From NCBI RefSeq assembly GCF_014648355.1, contig NZ_BMQY01000007.1, positions 124,001-188,000 on the forward strand: 64,000 nucleotides of DNA, written 5' to 3'. Of the stretch, positions 33,555 to 41,928 are shown piece after piece. The notes beneath the pieces were generated by a model. The model had not been told where the DNA came from, ran no database searches, and worked only from the letters and a program-made list of their open reading frames with translations. This DNA is from Couchioplanes azureus. Lineage in GTDB: Bacteria > Actinomycetota > Actinomycetes > Mycobacteriales > Micromonosporaceae. The position numbers were made by a program, and so were the translations under genes. Position 1 is the stretch's first letter; each line of letters begins with the position of its first letter.

Positions 33555-35239
33555 GACGGGGGCATCCACGCCCAGGACCGGGCGCTCCACCGCTCCGCCG
33601 CCCAGGCCCGGGCGGCCCAGTCGTCGCCGGCCCAGGCGCGGGCCGTCCAGTCCGCGTCCGCCCAGGCCCGCGCGGCCCAGTCGTCGGACGCCCAGGCCCG
33701 TGCGGCCCAGGCCCGCGCCGCCCACGCCCGGGCGGCCCAGTCCTCGCCCGCCCAGGCCCGTGCGGCCCAGGCGCGCGCGGCCCAGGCGCGGGCGGCCGGG
33801 TCCAGCTGGGCCCAGGCCCGCGCCGCCCAGTCGCGCGAGCCCGCGCTCAGCTTGTTCCACGCCTGCTCGGCGGCCTCCTGGTCGTCGTCCGCCACCGCCT
33901 TGGCGAAGGCCGCCCAGCGCTTGGCGTCGCGGCCCACCGTGGCGGTGTCCGCGTCGTACTGGCGCTGGACCTTGCCGGCCTTCCAGCCGGCCGCCGCGGC
34001 GAGCACCGCGGGGGCGTCGAGCCCGCCCACGCCGCCGCCGAGCTCCCGGCTCAGCCCGGGGCTGGCGTACGCGGTGCTGGTGACGAGGTTCTTCACCGCG
34101 TCCGGCCGCAGCTTCGGCTGCACCGCGAGGGCGCCGGCGATGACGCCGGAGGTGACCGCGGCGGCCATCGAGGTGCCGGAGCCGCGGAAGTACCCGTCGC
34201 CGACGCGCGCCTGCGGGTAGGCCTGGTCGACCACGCTGCCCGGCGAGCGCAGGCTCACCACGTGACCGCCGGCGGCCACCAGGTCGGGCTTGGCGTCGCC
34301 CTGCCAGGTCGGTCCGCGCCCGGACCAGGCGCCGACCACGTCGTCGCCGCGGTCGCTGGTGCCGGAGACGTCCAGGCCACCCGTGGTGAGCAGCAGCGGG
34401 TCGTTGCCCGGCGAGGTGACCGTGCCCTCGCCCGGGCCGTCGTTGCCGGAGGGCACGACGACCGTGATGCCCTGGTGCCACAGCGACTCCAGCGCCTGGG
34501 TCAGCGGGTCGATCTGGTACGGCAGCGGGCTCTGCGAGGACAGGGAGAGGTTGACGACCTGCACGTCCTTGCGGTGGTCGCTGATCCACTGCAGTCCGCT
34601 GAGCACGGTGGTGAGGTCGGTGCGGCCCTGCTCGTCGGCGACCTTGACGTCGATGAGCTTCGCGCCCGGCGCCACCCCCCGGTGCGCGCCGTCCGAGGCC
34701 TCGCCGGTGGCGGCGATCAGGCCGGCCATGAAGGTGCCGTGGCCGTAGCCGTCGCCGTCGCCCGTGCCGCTGAGGTCGACCCGGCGCTCGACCTGCCCGG
34801 CGAGGTCGGGCACGTCGGCGATGCCGGTGTCGACCACGGCCACCGTCACGCCCCGGCCCTCGGTGCCCTGCGCGGGCATGCCGACCATCTGGCGGATCGT
34901 CTCGGCGGCTCCGGACTCGGCCGGTACCGCCGCGGCGGCGACCTTGATCTCGCGCTGCGGCGCGACGAGCCAGCGGGGATCGAGGTGACTGCCCGTGGGC
35001 AGTTGCGCCGCGACGCCGCGGACCACGGGCAGCAGGGTCACGACCCGTCCGCCCGCCGCGCGCACCGCCTCGGCGGCCCCGTCGGCATCCGTACCGGTCA
35101 CGACGACGTCGCGCCATGCCACCGGGGTGGGGTGCGCACTCGCGGGAGCCGGGAGCCCGGCGACCACGAGAGCCGTCACGGCCGCGGCCCCCAGGCTCCT
35201 GCGGTAGGGGTTCTTCACGTCCTGCCACCTTCCATTCAC
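33551..35239 (-). CDS. Secreted subtilisin-like (S8) protease with C-terminal Trp-Ala-Ala-Arg repeats
   Basis: 562 residues from the ATG at 35239; a GTG at 35218 would remove seven residues and keep the signal peptide. The signal sequence (about 8-35) ends ASA-HP. The catalytic domain (about 125-415) has D137 (VAVVDTGI), H167 (GHGTFMAG), N266 (SGNDG) and S357 (GTSMAAA), so it should be active. After a helical linker, residues 471-560 are a strict repeat with Trp every five residues (17 of 18 positions) and the core WAARA, punctuated by DD, ED or AD pairs every ten. There is no cell-wall anchor signal. The stop overlaps the start of a membrane histidine kinase. Confidence 0.9.
   Translation of the reverse strand: MNGRWQDVKNPYRRSLGAAAVTALVVAGLPAPASAHPTPVAWRDVVVTGTDADGAAEAVRAAGGRVVTLLPVVRGVAAQLPTGSHLDPRWLVAPQREIKVAAAAVPAESGAAETIRQMVGMPAQGTEGRGVTVAVVDTGIADVPDLAGQVERRVDLSGTGDGDGYGHGTFMAGLIAATGEASDGAHRGVAPGAKLIDVKVADEQGRTDLTTVLSGLQWISDHRKDVQVVNLSLSSQSPLPYQIDPLTQALESLWHQGITVVVPSGNDGPGEGTVTSPGNDPLLLTTGGLDVSGTSDRGDDVVGAWSGRGPTWQGDAKPDLVAAGGHVVSLRSPGSVVDQAYPQARVGDGYFRGSGTSMAAAVTSGVIAGALAVQPKLRPDAVKNLVTSTAYASPGLSRELGGGVGGLDAPAVLAAAAGWKAGKVQRQYDADTATVGRDAKRWAAFAKAVADDDQEAAEQAWNKLSAGSRDWAARAWAQLDPAARAWAARAWAARAWAGEDWAARAWAARAWAARAWASDDWAARAWADADWTARAWAGDDWAARAWAAERWSARSWAWMPPS
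33560..33829 (-). repeat. Pentapeptide (15-nt) repeats encoding W-A-A-R-A
   Basis: Nine 30-nt units, each two Trp-centred pentapeptides, encode residues 471-560 of the S8 protease. At DNA level GCCCAGGCC/GCGCGGGCC blocks recur with differing third bases. The periodicity is therefore held at protein level rather than by very recent duplication. Confidence 0.85.
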
Positions 35240-35328
35240 TCAGAGTAGTTGAGCGAGTCCGTAAGATCCCTCCGGCCGCGAATGCCGGTGTTCTCTCGTG
35301 GGGGCACTATCGGCAGTGCGGACGCCGT

Positions 35329-35350
35329 CTTGAGGCAGACTTGAGGCAGA
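35329..35350. repeat. Two tandem 11-bp repeats upstream of the S8 protease
   Basis: CTTGAGGCAGA occurs twice back to back (35329-35339, 35340-35350). They lie in the 119-bp gap between the receiver gene stop (35359) and the protease start (35239), about 90 bp upstream of the protease. They could be an activator site of the OmpR direct-repeat kind. No binding protein is identified. Confidence 0.45.
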
Positions 35351-35358
35351 ACCCCCGG

Positions 35359-35742
35359 TCACCCTCCGGCGAGGTCGATCCGGTTGCTCAGCACCCCGTC
35401 GATCAGGTCCAGGACGGCGTCCGCGGTGAACGGTTTGGCCAGGTAGTAGTCCACGCCGCCGGCCCACGCCCGGCTGTTGGTGTCCGGCTCGGCGGCCGCG
35501 GTGAGCATGAGGATCGGCACCGGCTCCCCGGGGAGCTCGCGGACCGCGCGCAGCACGCCGAAGCCGTCCATGCCCGGCATCATCACGTCGAGGATCACGA
35601 AGTCCGGGGCGGCCGCCTCCACCGCACGGACCCCGGCGGGCCCGTCCACGGCGGTGTCCACCTCGTAGCCGTCCAGCTCCAGGACGTCGGTCAGCAGCTG
35701 CCGGATCGCCGGGTCGTCGTCGACCACCAGGATGCGCGCCAT
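35359..35742 (-). CDS. Stand-alone receiver-domain response regulator
   Basis: 127 residues: a single CheY-like receiver with no output domain. The acidic pocket is DDD at 8-10, the phosphoacceptor is D52 in VILDVMMPG, the switch Thr is in MLTAAA and Lys is in LAKPF. Such single receivers act by protein contact or as phosphate shuttles in hybrid relays. It lies 34 bp downstream of the HDOD regulator gene, so it is probably the last gene of the kinase, HDOD, receiver operon that reads from 38538. Confidence 0.88.
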   Translation of the reverse strand: MARILVVDDDPAIRQLLTDVLELDGYEVDTAVDGPAGVRAVEAAAPDFVILDVMMPGMDGFGVLRAVRELPGEPVPILMLTAAAEPDTNSRAWAGGVDYYLAKPFTADAVLDLIDGVLSNRIDLAGG

Positions 35743-35776
35743 GAGTTCCCCCTCCGCCCGGTTCCGGACCGCCGGA

Positions 35777-36970
35777 TCACCGCTCTGACGGCCGGTCCCA
35801 GGACGCGGCCTGCTTCGATGCTTGCTCGGCCGCCCGGGCCCAGTCGACGTCCTTCGCCCGCAGCTGCGGGTGCGCCAGCAGCTGCGCCAGCTCGCCCTCG
35901 TGCGTGCCGCCGTCCGGGCAGGCCGAATCCGTACGCTGGATGAGCAGGTGCGCGGTCCGTACGGCGGCCGTGACCCCGAGCCCCGACGGGTCGGGCGACT
36001 GCGGGGTGTCCCGCTGGGCGACGGCGCTGACGATCGGCGCCGGCAGGCCCCACAGGTGCAGCAGCTCGACGCCGACGTCCCGGAAGGGGACGCCGTCGCG
36101 GGTCTGGGCGGCGAGGTCGACGGCGCATTCCGCGCCGTCCGGCACCCCGGCCAGGCAGACCAGCCGTCCGACGTCCTGCAGCAGGGCCGCGGCCTGGGCG
36201 TGCGGGCGGTTCGCCGGCGACGCCACGAGATCGACCAGGCAGGCCGTCGCGACCGTGTGCCGCCAGACCGCCCGCAGGTGCGCCTCGACGGCCGGGCTCC
36301 ACTCGGAGGCGGGGCGCAGCGCGTGCCCGGCGCCGGCCACGGCCTGCACCATCGGTACGCCCATCGCGTTGACGATCGACTCGACCGAGGAGTTGCGGGG
36401 CTGGGCACCGAAGAACCGGGAGTTCGACAGCTGCAGCAGCTTGGCGGTCAGCCCCACGTCGTGCATCGCGGTCCACACCGCGTCCGAGAGGCTGGCGTCG
36501 GGCGCCAGCAGCGCCACGATCCGGTCGGCGTGCTCGGGCAGGGTGGGAATGGCGCGCACCGCGCCGGCGATGCGCCGGGCCTGCTCCTGATGGTGCGCGG
36601 AGGTGTGCACCAGCAGCTGGTCGATCACTCCGGTCAGGGTCTCGGCGTCGGACGGCTTGGTGAGGAAGCGGTGGCCGGCGACGGCCACCTGCACCGTCGC
36701 CTCGGGCTCGATGTGCCCGGACAGCACCACCCGGGCGACCTCGGGATGCCGCTGGCTGACCTGGGTGAGCAGTTCGGCGCCGTCCATGCCGGGCATCCGC
36801 ATGTCGGACACCACCACGTCGTAGTGGGCATCCGCCATCAGCTTGAGGGCCTCGGCGCCCTCGGACACGAAGTCCATGTCCCACTCGCCGCGCTTGCCGC
36901 GCAGCGAGCGGCGCAGCCCGTCCAGGATGCGCGGCTCGTCGTCGACGAACAGGGCACGCGGCTTGCTCAT
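35777..36970 (-). CDS. Response regulator with HDOD output domain (copy 2)
   Basis: 397 residues, exactly the length of copy 1 at 28845. The receiver has FVDDEPRIL, D56 in VSDMRMPG and FLTKPSDAETL. The HDOD domain (about 145-345) has GLTAKLLQLSNSRFFG, SIVNAMGVPMVQAV and ALLQDVGRLVCLAG; the HD-like position reads QD. The N-terminal 30 residues are nearly the same in the two copies (FVDDEPRIL-x-GLRR). The ATG overlaps the stop of its kinase (ATGA), so kinase and regulator should be made in equal amounts. The HDOD output probably binds a partner rather than DNA. Confidence 0.9.
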   Translation of the reverse strand: MSKPRALFVDDEPRILDGLRRSLRGKRGEWDMDFVSEGAEALKLMADAHYDVVVSDMRMPGMDGAELLTQVSQRHPEVARVVLSGHIEPEATVQVAVAGHRFLTKPSDAETLTGVIDQLLVHTSAHHQEQARRIAGAVRAIPTLPEHADRIVALLAPDASLSDAVWTAMHDVGLTAKLLQLSNSRFFGAQPRNSSVESIVNAMGVPMVQAVAGAGHALRPASEWSPAVEAHLRAVWRHTVATACLVDLVASPANRPHAQAAALLQDVGRLVCLAGVPDGAECAVDLAAQTRDGVPFRDVGVELLHLWGLPAPIVSAVAQRDTPQSPDPSGLGVTAAVRTAHLLIQRTDSACPDGGTHEGELAQLLAHPQLRAKDVDWARAAEQASKQAASWDRPSER

Positions 36971-38538
36971 GCGGCGGTGCCCGGCTCGCCGTCGATCGGC
37001 AGGCGCAGGACGAACTCGGTGCCCGTGCCGACCGTGGAGTGGACCTCGATCGATCCGTTGTGCTGCTCCAGCACCGCCCGGGCCAGCGCGAGTCCCTGGC
37101 CGGTGCCCTTGCCGACCTCCTTGGTGGTGAAGAACGGCTCGAAGATGGACTGCTGGATCTCCTCCGGGATGCCCGGGCCGTTGTCCGCGAACCCGATCAC
37201 CACCGTGGAGCCCTGCACGGCGGAGCGGATCCGGATCTCGCCCCGGCCGTCCTTGTCCCGCAGGGCGTCGGCGGCGTTGACCAGCAGGTTGAGGAACACC
37301 TGGTTGAGGTCGCCGCGGTGGCACAGCACGTCGGGCAGGTCGCCGAGCTCCAGCCGTACGTCGGCGACGTACTTCACCTCGTTGCGGGCGACCGTCAGGG
37401 TGGTGCGGATCGCCTCGTTCAGGTCGGCGTACGACTTCTCGGTGGAGTCCTTGTAGCTGAACGACTTCATCGCCCGTACCAGCGACGCCACCCGCTCGAC
37501 GCCCTCGAGGCTCTGGCTGACCGCGGTGGGGATCTCGGCGGCGAGGTATTCGATGTCCGCCTTGTCCTCGGCCTCCTGCGCCCGCCGGGTGCGCTCGCTC
37601 CACTGCACCTCGCCCAGCTTGGGCTCCATGCAGGCCCGGTACACCAGCAGCAGCTCCAGCATGTCGCGGTAGGCGTCGGCGAGGAACCGGGTGTTGTCCC
37701 CGACGAACTGGATCGGGGTGTTGATCTCGTGCGCCAGGCCGGCGGAGAGCCGTCCCAGGGACTCCAGCTTCTGGTCGTGGCGCGCCTCGAGCTCCGCGCG
37801 CCGGGCCTCCGTCACGTCGCGGAAGGTGATCACGGCTCCGGAGCTGCCGTCGCCGCGGCTCAGCGGCGCGATCGAGCAGACCACCTCGAACGTCGAGCCG
37901 TCCCGGCGGGTGAAGGTCTCCTCGACCATCTGCACCGACAGGCCGGACATGCCGATGCGCCGCAGCTCGCACTCGCGGTCCGGCCGCGCGGTGCCGGAAC
38001 GGGCCGGGGCGTGCACGGCGGCGTGCGCCGACAGGCCGAGAAGCTCCTTCTCCTCCCAGCCCAGCATCTCCCGCGCGGCCCGGTTCATCGACGTGATGTT
38101 GCCGTCGCCGTCGACCGTGAACAGGCCCTCCGCCAGGTCTTCCATGATCACCGAGCGGAACGCCTCGGCCTGCGCGCGCTCGGCGACCAGCGTCTCCAGC
38201 AGCGCGTGCGTCTCGTCGCGGTCGCTGATGTCGGTCGCCGTCGCGATCCACCGGACGGGCCGGTCGTCGCCGGCGGGCGCCAGGTGCACCGCGTGCCGGC
38301 GGAAGCTGCCGTCGCTCACCCGGAGCCGGCAGGTGAGCTCGTACGGTTCCAGGCGCGACTGCGCCGCGGCCACCTCGCGCCGGACCGCCTCCGCGTCCTG
38401 CGGGTGCACGGCCGACAGCCAGGACTGCCCGGCGCCGCACTGCTGGGCCCGCGGGTTCGCGTACACGACCTCACCGGACGCCGACATCACCCAGATGCCG
38501 TGCGGCACCGCGGCGAGCAGGTGGGCGTCGACGGACAC
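36967..38538 (-). CDS. Cytoplasmic PAS histidine kinase (copy 2 of the HDOD-linked kinases)
   Basis: 523 residues with no membrane helix. Two PAS domains (about 5-115 and 125-245) precede the H-box GLAHEINTPIQFVGDN with H270, matching copy 1 almost exactly. The region IEYLAAEIPTAVSQSLEGVERVASLVRAMKSFS is likewise shared with copy 1. The HATPase domain (about 385-515) has NLLVNAADAL, DNGPGIPEE and GTGQGLALA. The two kinases therefore share their catalytic core and differ only in the sensor: membrane plus GAF here replaced by two soluble PAS domains. It is the first gene of a kinase, HDOD, receiver operon. Confidence 0.9.
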   Translation of the reverse strand: MSVDAHLLAAVPHGIWVMSASGEVVYANPRAQQCGAGQSWLSAVHPQDAEAVRREVAAAQSRLEPYELTCRLRVSDGSFRRHAVHLAPAGDDRPVRWIATATDISDRDETHALLETLVAERAQAEAFRSVIMEDLAEGLFTVDGDGNITSMNRAAREMLGWEEKELLGLSAHAAVHAPARSGTARPDRECELRRIGMSGLSVQMVEETFTRRDGSTFEVVCSIAPLSRGDGSSGAVITFRDVTEARRAELEARHDQKLESLGRLSAGLAHEINTPIQFVGDNTRFLADAYRDMLELLLVYRACMEPKLGEVQWSERTRRAQEAEDKADIEYLAAEIPTAVSQSLEGVERVASLVRAMKSFSYKDSTEKSYADLNEAIRTTLTVARNEVKYVADVRLELGDLPDVLCHRGDLNQVFLNLLVNAADALRDKDGRGEIRIRSAVQGSTVVIGFADNGPGIPEEIQQSIFEPFFTTKEVGKGTGQGLALARAVLEQHNGSIEVHSTVGTGTEFVLRLPIDGEPGTAA

Positions 38539-38637
38539 GGTTCGCCTCTCCTCGGTGACCGGGACGCCAGTCGTCCCGTGTTGCCCATCGGCCGTTCGGG
38601 GCCGTATCTGAGGTTCCGGGCGATTTCCCGCCCGGTC

Positions 38638-40974
38638 TCAGCCGCGGCCGTGCGCGCCGTGCAGGTCTGCGTGCAGGGCCTGGGTGAGCTCGGCGCCGGT
38701 GAACGGCTTCTCCAGCAGGTGGACGTCCGCGGCCAGGGTGCCGTGGGTGGTGAGCACGGGCTGCGCGTACCCCGACATGAACACCACCCGGGTGCCGGGC
38801 CGGGCCGCCGTGACCGCCTCGGCGATGTCCTTGCCGAGCATGCCCGGCATGATGACGTCGGTGAGCAGCACGTCGATCGGGCCGTCGTGGGCCGCGCAGA
38901 TCTGCAGCGCCTCGCGGCCGTCGGCGGCGGTCAGCACGGTGTAGCCGGCGCGGTGCAGGATGCGCTCGGTGACGTCGCGCAGCGCGGTCTCGTCCTCCAC
39001 CACCAGGACGGTGACGCCGTGCCCGCTCAGGTCGGCCGGCGCCGGCGCGGGCCGGTTCTCCGGTACGGCCGCGTCGGTGACCGGCAGCAGGATGGTGATG
39101 GTGGTGCCGAAGCCCGGCTCCGAGTAGATCTGCACGGTGCCGCCGGCCTGGGTGATGATGCCGTACACGGTGGCCAGGCCCAGGCCGGTTCCCTGCCCGC
39201 TGGGCTTGGTGGTGAAGAACGGGTCGAAGGCCTTGGCGATGACGTCGCGGGGCATGCCGGTGCCGGTGTCGGAGACCCGGGTCCGCACGTAGGGCCCGGG
39301 CGGGAGGCCCGCGAGCACGGCGGGATGGTCCTGGTCGGCGTCGATCACGGCGGTGTCGATGGTGAGGTGCCCGCCCGACGGCATGGCGTCGCGGGCGTTG
39401 ACGGCCAGGTTCACCAGGACCTGTTCCAGCTGACCGGGGTCGGCCATGACCGGTGGAAGCGGCGCCGTCGTCGCCGTCAGGGCGATGTGCTCGCCGAGCG
39501 AGCGCCCCAGCATCTGCGTCACGTCGGTGACGACCGTGCTGAGGTCGAGCGGCCGTGGCCGGATCACCTCCCGGCGGGCGAAGGCGAGCAGCTGGTGGGT
39601 GAGGTCGCTGCCGCGCCGCGCGGCCCGCGCGATCTGCTCGGCGTCGCCGGCCATCGGCGTGCCCGCGGCGTCCTCGACGATGAAGGAGGCGTAGTTGAGG
39701 ATGACGGCGAGCAGGTTGTTGAAGTCGTGGGCGACGCCTCCGGCGAGCTGGCCGAGGCTCTCCAGCCGCTCGACGCGCTGCAGCCGGGCCTCGATCCTGC
39801 GCTGTTCGGCCTCCTCGCGCAGCGCCTGCTGCTCGGCCTCGGCGGCGAGGCGGTCGGTGATGTCGCGGACCGCGGCCACCACGATGATCCCCTCGCCGGT
39901 GTCCAGCGCGCTGCACGAGATCTCGACCGGGAGCCGGGCGCCGTCGCTGCGGTGTGCGGTCCGGGTCGCCCAGCGCGGCGCCGGTTGCCCGGGTCCGGGG
40001 TCGCCGATCCGTTCGGTGTCCAGCGGCGTCGAGTCGCCGCCGACGCGCAGCATGGTGGCGGCCGGGGGCAGCCCGTCGGGCAGCAGGCGGCGGACGGCCA
40101 TCGTGGTCAGGTCGTAGCGCGGATGGCCGAACAGCCGTTCCGCCTCGGCGTTGACCAGCACGACGTTGCCGGCGTCGTCCACGCCGAGCAGCGCGTCCGG
40201 GGCGGCGTCGAGGACCGCCTGCACCCGGGCCTCGGCGTGCTCCCGCTCGCTGATGTCGCGGGCGGTGTTCGTCATGCCGACGATCGTGCCGGTGCCGTCG
40301 CGCAGCGGCGAGACCAGGACGGACACGGTGATCGTGGTGCCGTCGGCGTGCAGGCGCGAGGTGCGGTAGCGGTCCATCCGGCCGCCTATGCGGACCAGGG
40401 CGCGGATCTCCGCCTCGTCGTGGCGCCGGTCCTCCGGGATGATCCGGTCGATCGGCTGGCCGACCATCTTGTCGGCCGGGTGGCCGTAGAGCAGCTCGGC
40501 GCCGGGATTCCAGCTCAGCACCACGCCGTCGAGGTCCGTGGTGACGATGGAGTCGTGCGACGACTGCACGATCGAGGCGAGCAGCGTCCGGGCCTGCTCG
40601 GCCTCGCGGCGGGCCGTGTCGTCGCGCAGCACCGAGGTCACGAACGTCTCGCCGTCCGGCGCCGTGACCGCGGCGAGCGACACCTCGACCGGGAAGACCT
40701 GGCCGTCGCGGCGCCGCCCGCGCAGCGGCAGCCGCCGCAGCGGGGGATGGGCGCTGGCGAGATACTCCGCGCGCTGCGCCGGATGTCCCGGGCGCACCTC
40801 GTCGGGCACGAGCGCGTCGACGGGCTCGCCGAGCATGGTCTCCGCGGGATAGCCGAACATCTCGTGGGCGCGCCGGTTCGCCAGCACGATCGTCCCGTCC
40901 TGGCGGCTGACGATCACCGCGTCGGGTGCCTCGTCCACCAGCTGGCCGGTCAGCGATCCGAGCGTCCGCACCAT
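38638..40974 (-). CDS. Multi-PAS hybrid histidine kinase with C-terminal receiver
   Basis: 778 residues, soluble. Three PAS domains span about 8-125, 130-250 and 255-385. A coiled stretch (EAEQRRIEARLQRVERLESL) leads to the H-box GGVAHDFNNLLAVIL with H416, the HDFNN subtype common in hybrid kinases. The HATPase domain (about 530-640) has NLAVNARDAMPSGG and GTGLGLATVYGI. The receiver domain (about 655-775) has D706 in LLTDVIMPG and Lys in LLEKPF. Phosphate could pass internally and then on to a stand-alone receiver such as that at 35359. It is divergent from a methyltransferase gene across 132 bp. Confidence 0.9.
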   Translation of the reverse strand: MVRTLGSLTGQLVDEAPDAVIVSRQDGTIVLANRRAHEMFGYPAETMLGEPVDALVPDEVRPGHPAQRAEYLASAHPPLRRLPLRGRRRDGQVFPVEVSLAAVTAPDGETFVTSVLRDDTARREAEQARTLLASIVQSSHDSIVTTDLDGVVLSWNPGAELLYGHPADKMVGQPIDRIIPEDRRHDEAEIRALVRIGGRMDRYRTSRLHADGTTITVSVLVSPLRDGTGTIVGMTNTARDISEREHAEARVQAVLDAAPDALLGVDDAGNVVLVNAEAERLFGHPRYDLTTMAVRRLLPDGLPPAATMLRVGGDSTPLDTERIGDPGPGQPAPRWATRTAHRSDGARLPVEISCSALDTGEGIIVVAAVRDITDRLAAEAEQQALREEAEQRRIEARLQRVERLESLGQLAGGVAHDFNNLLAVILNYASFIVEDAAGTPMAGDAEQIARAARRGSDLTHQLLAFARREVIRPRPLDLSTVVTDVTQMLGRSLGEHIALTATTAPLPPVMADPGQLEQVLVNLAVNARDAMPSGGHLTIDTAVIDADQDHPAVLAGLPPGPYVRTRVSDTGTGMPRDVIAKAFDPFFTTKPSGQGTGLGLATVYGIITQAGGTVQIYSEPGFGTTITILLPVTDAAVPENRPAPAPADLSGHGVTVLVVEDETALRDVTERILHRAGYTVLTAADGREALQICAAHDGPIDVLLTDVIMPGMLGKDIAEAVTAARPGTRVVFMSGYAQPVLTTHGTLAADVHLLEKPFTGAELTQALHADLHGAHGRG

Positions 40975-41106
40975 CCCTCGATCCCGGTGCTCCCGCCGGA
41001 ACGTGCGTCGCCGTCCGGCCGCCGTCTGCGGGGCCCGTCCTTCTCAACGTAGAGTCAGGGACACCCCCGGTGCTCCCGGTTCGCCGAAACCGCCGGAAGG
41101 GGCACC

Positions 41107-41910
41107 ATGGCCAACGACGCGTACCCGGTCGGGATCGATCCGAACCGGCCCAGCGCGGCCCGCATCTACGACGCCTTCCTCGGCGGCACCCACCACTTCG
41201 CCGCGGACCGGGCGGTCGCGGAGCGGGCCGTGCAGATCATGCCCGCACTGCCCCGGGTGATGCGGGCCAACCGGGCCTTCCTGCACCGCGCCGTGCGCTT
41301 CGCGGTGTCCCGGGGCGTCCGGCAGTTCCTCGACCTGGGTTCCGGGATCCCGACCGAGGGCAACGTCCACGAGGTGCTGCGCGAGCTGGTGCCGGACGGC
41401 CGGGTCGCGTACGTGGACCTGGATCCCACCGCGGTCCTGCACGCCCGGGCGATCATCGGCGACGACCGGGCCACCGTCATGGTCCAGGGCGACCTGCAGG
41501 ACCCGGAGGCGATCTTCGCCGATCCGCTGGTGCACGGGATGATCGACCTCGCCCGGCCCGTCTGCGTCCTGATGGTCGCCGTGCTGCACTTCGTGCCGGA
41601 CAGCGCGGAGCTGACCGCGGCGATGCGCCGCTACCGCGACGCGGTCGTGCCCGGCAGCCTGCTGGCGGTGACCCATGCCACCGCCGGGCCGCGGCCCGAG
41701 GAGGTCGAGCGGATCTCGGACCTCTACAACCGTACGGGCACGCCGATGGTGCTGCGGGACCCGCAGCGGCTGCGCGCGCTGCTGGAGGGCTGGGAGCCGG
41801 TCGAGCCGGGCCTCGTCCACGGGCCCGAGTGGCGCCCGGAGCTCGGCGACGAGTGGCCGGGCGACCCGGCCGAGTCGATGATGCTGGCGGCGGTCGCGGT
41901 CAAGCCGTGA
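41107..41910 (+). CDS. SAM-dependent methyltransferase, PF04672 (DUF574) family
   Basis: 267 residues. The typical family opening is present: IDPNRPSAARIYDAFLGGTHHFAADRAVAE, then RANRAFLHRAVRFAVSRGVRQFLDLGSGIPT, where DLGSG is the SAM-binding motif I. The acidic end of strand b2 is VAYVDLDP. The family is very common in Actinobacteria, with dozens of copies in Streptomyces and relatives, but the acceptor is unknown. GGAAGGGG just before the ATG is a good ribosome site. It appears monocistronic and meets the acyl-CoA dehydrogenase gene tail to tail. Confidence 0.88.
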   Translation: MANDAYPVGIDPNRPSAARIYDAFLGGTHHFAADRAVAERAVQIMPALPRVMRANRAFLHRAVRFAVSRGVRQFLDLGSGIPTEGNVHEVLRELVPDGRVAYVDLDPTAVLHARAIIGDDRATVMVQGDLQDPEAIFADPLVHGMIDLARPVCVLMVAVLHFVPDSAELTAAMRRYRDAVVPGSLLAVTHATAGPRPEEVERISDLYNRTGTPMVLRDPQRLRALLEGWEPVEPGLVHGPEWRPELGDEWPGDPAESMMLAAVAVKP

Positions 41911-41928
41911 CCGCCGCCGTCCGCCGTC

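Noticed and set aside
33555-35228. Extension of the histidine kinase frame through the protease gene to give a 1312-residue protein
   Set aside because: The extension is Arg/Gly-rich and out of frame with the clear S8 protease; the GTG at 33554 with GTGA coupling is the sensible start.
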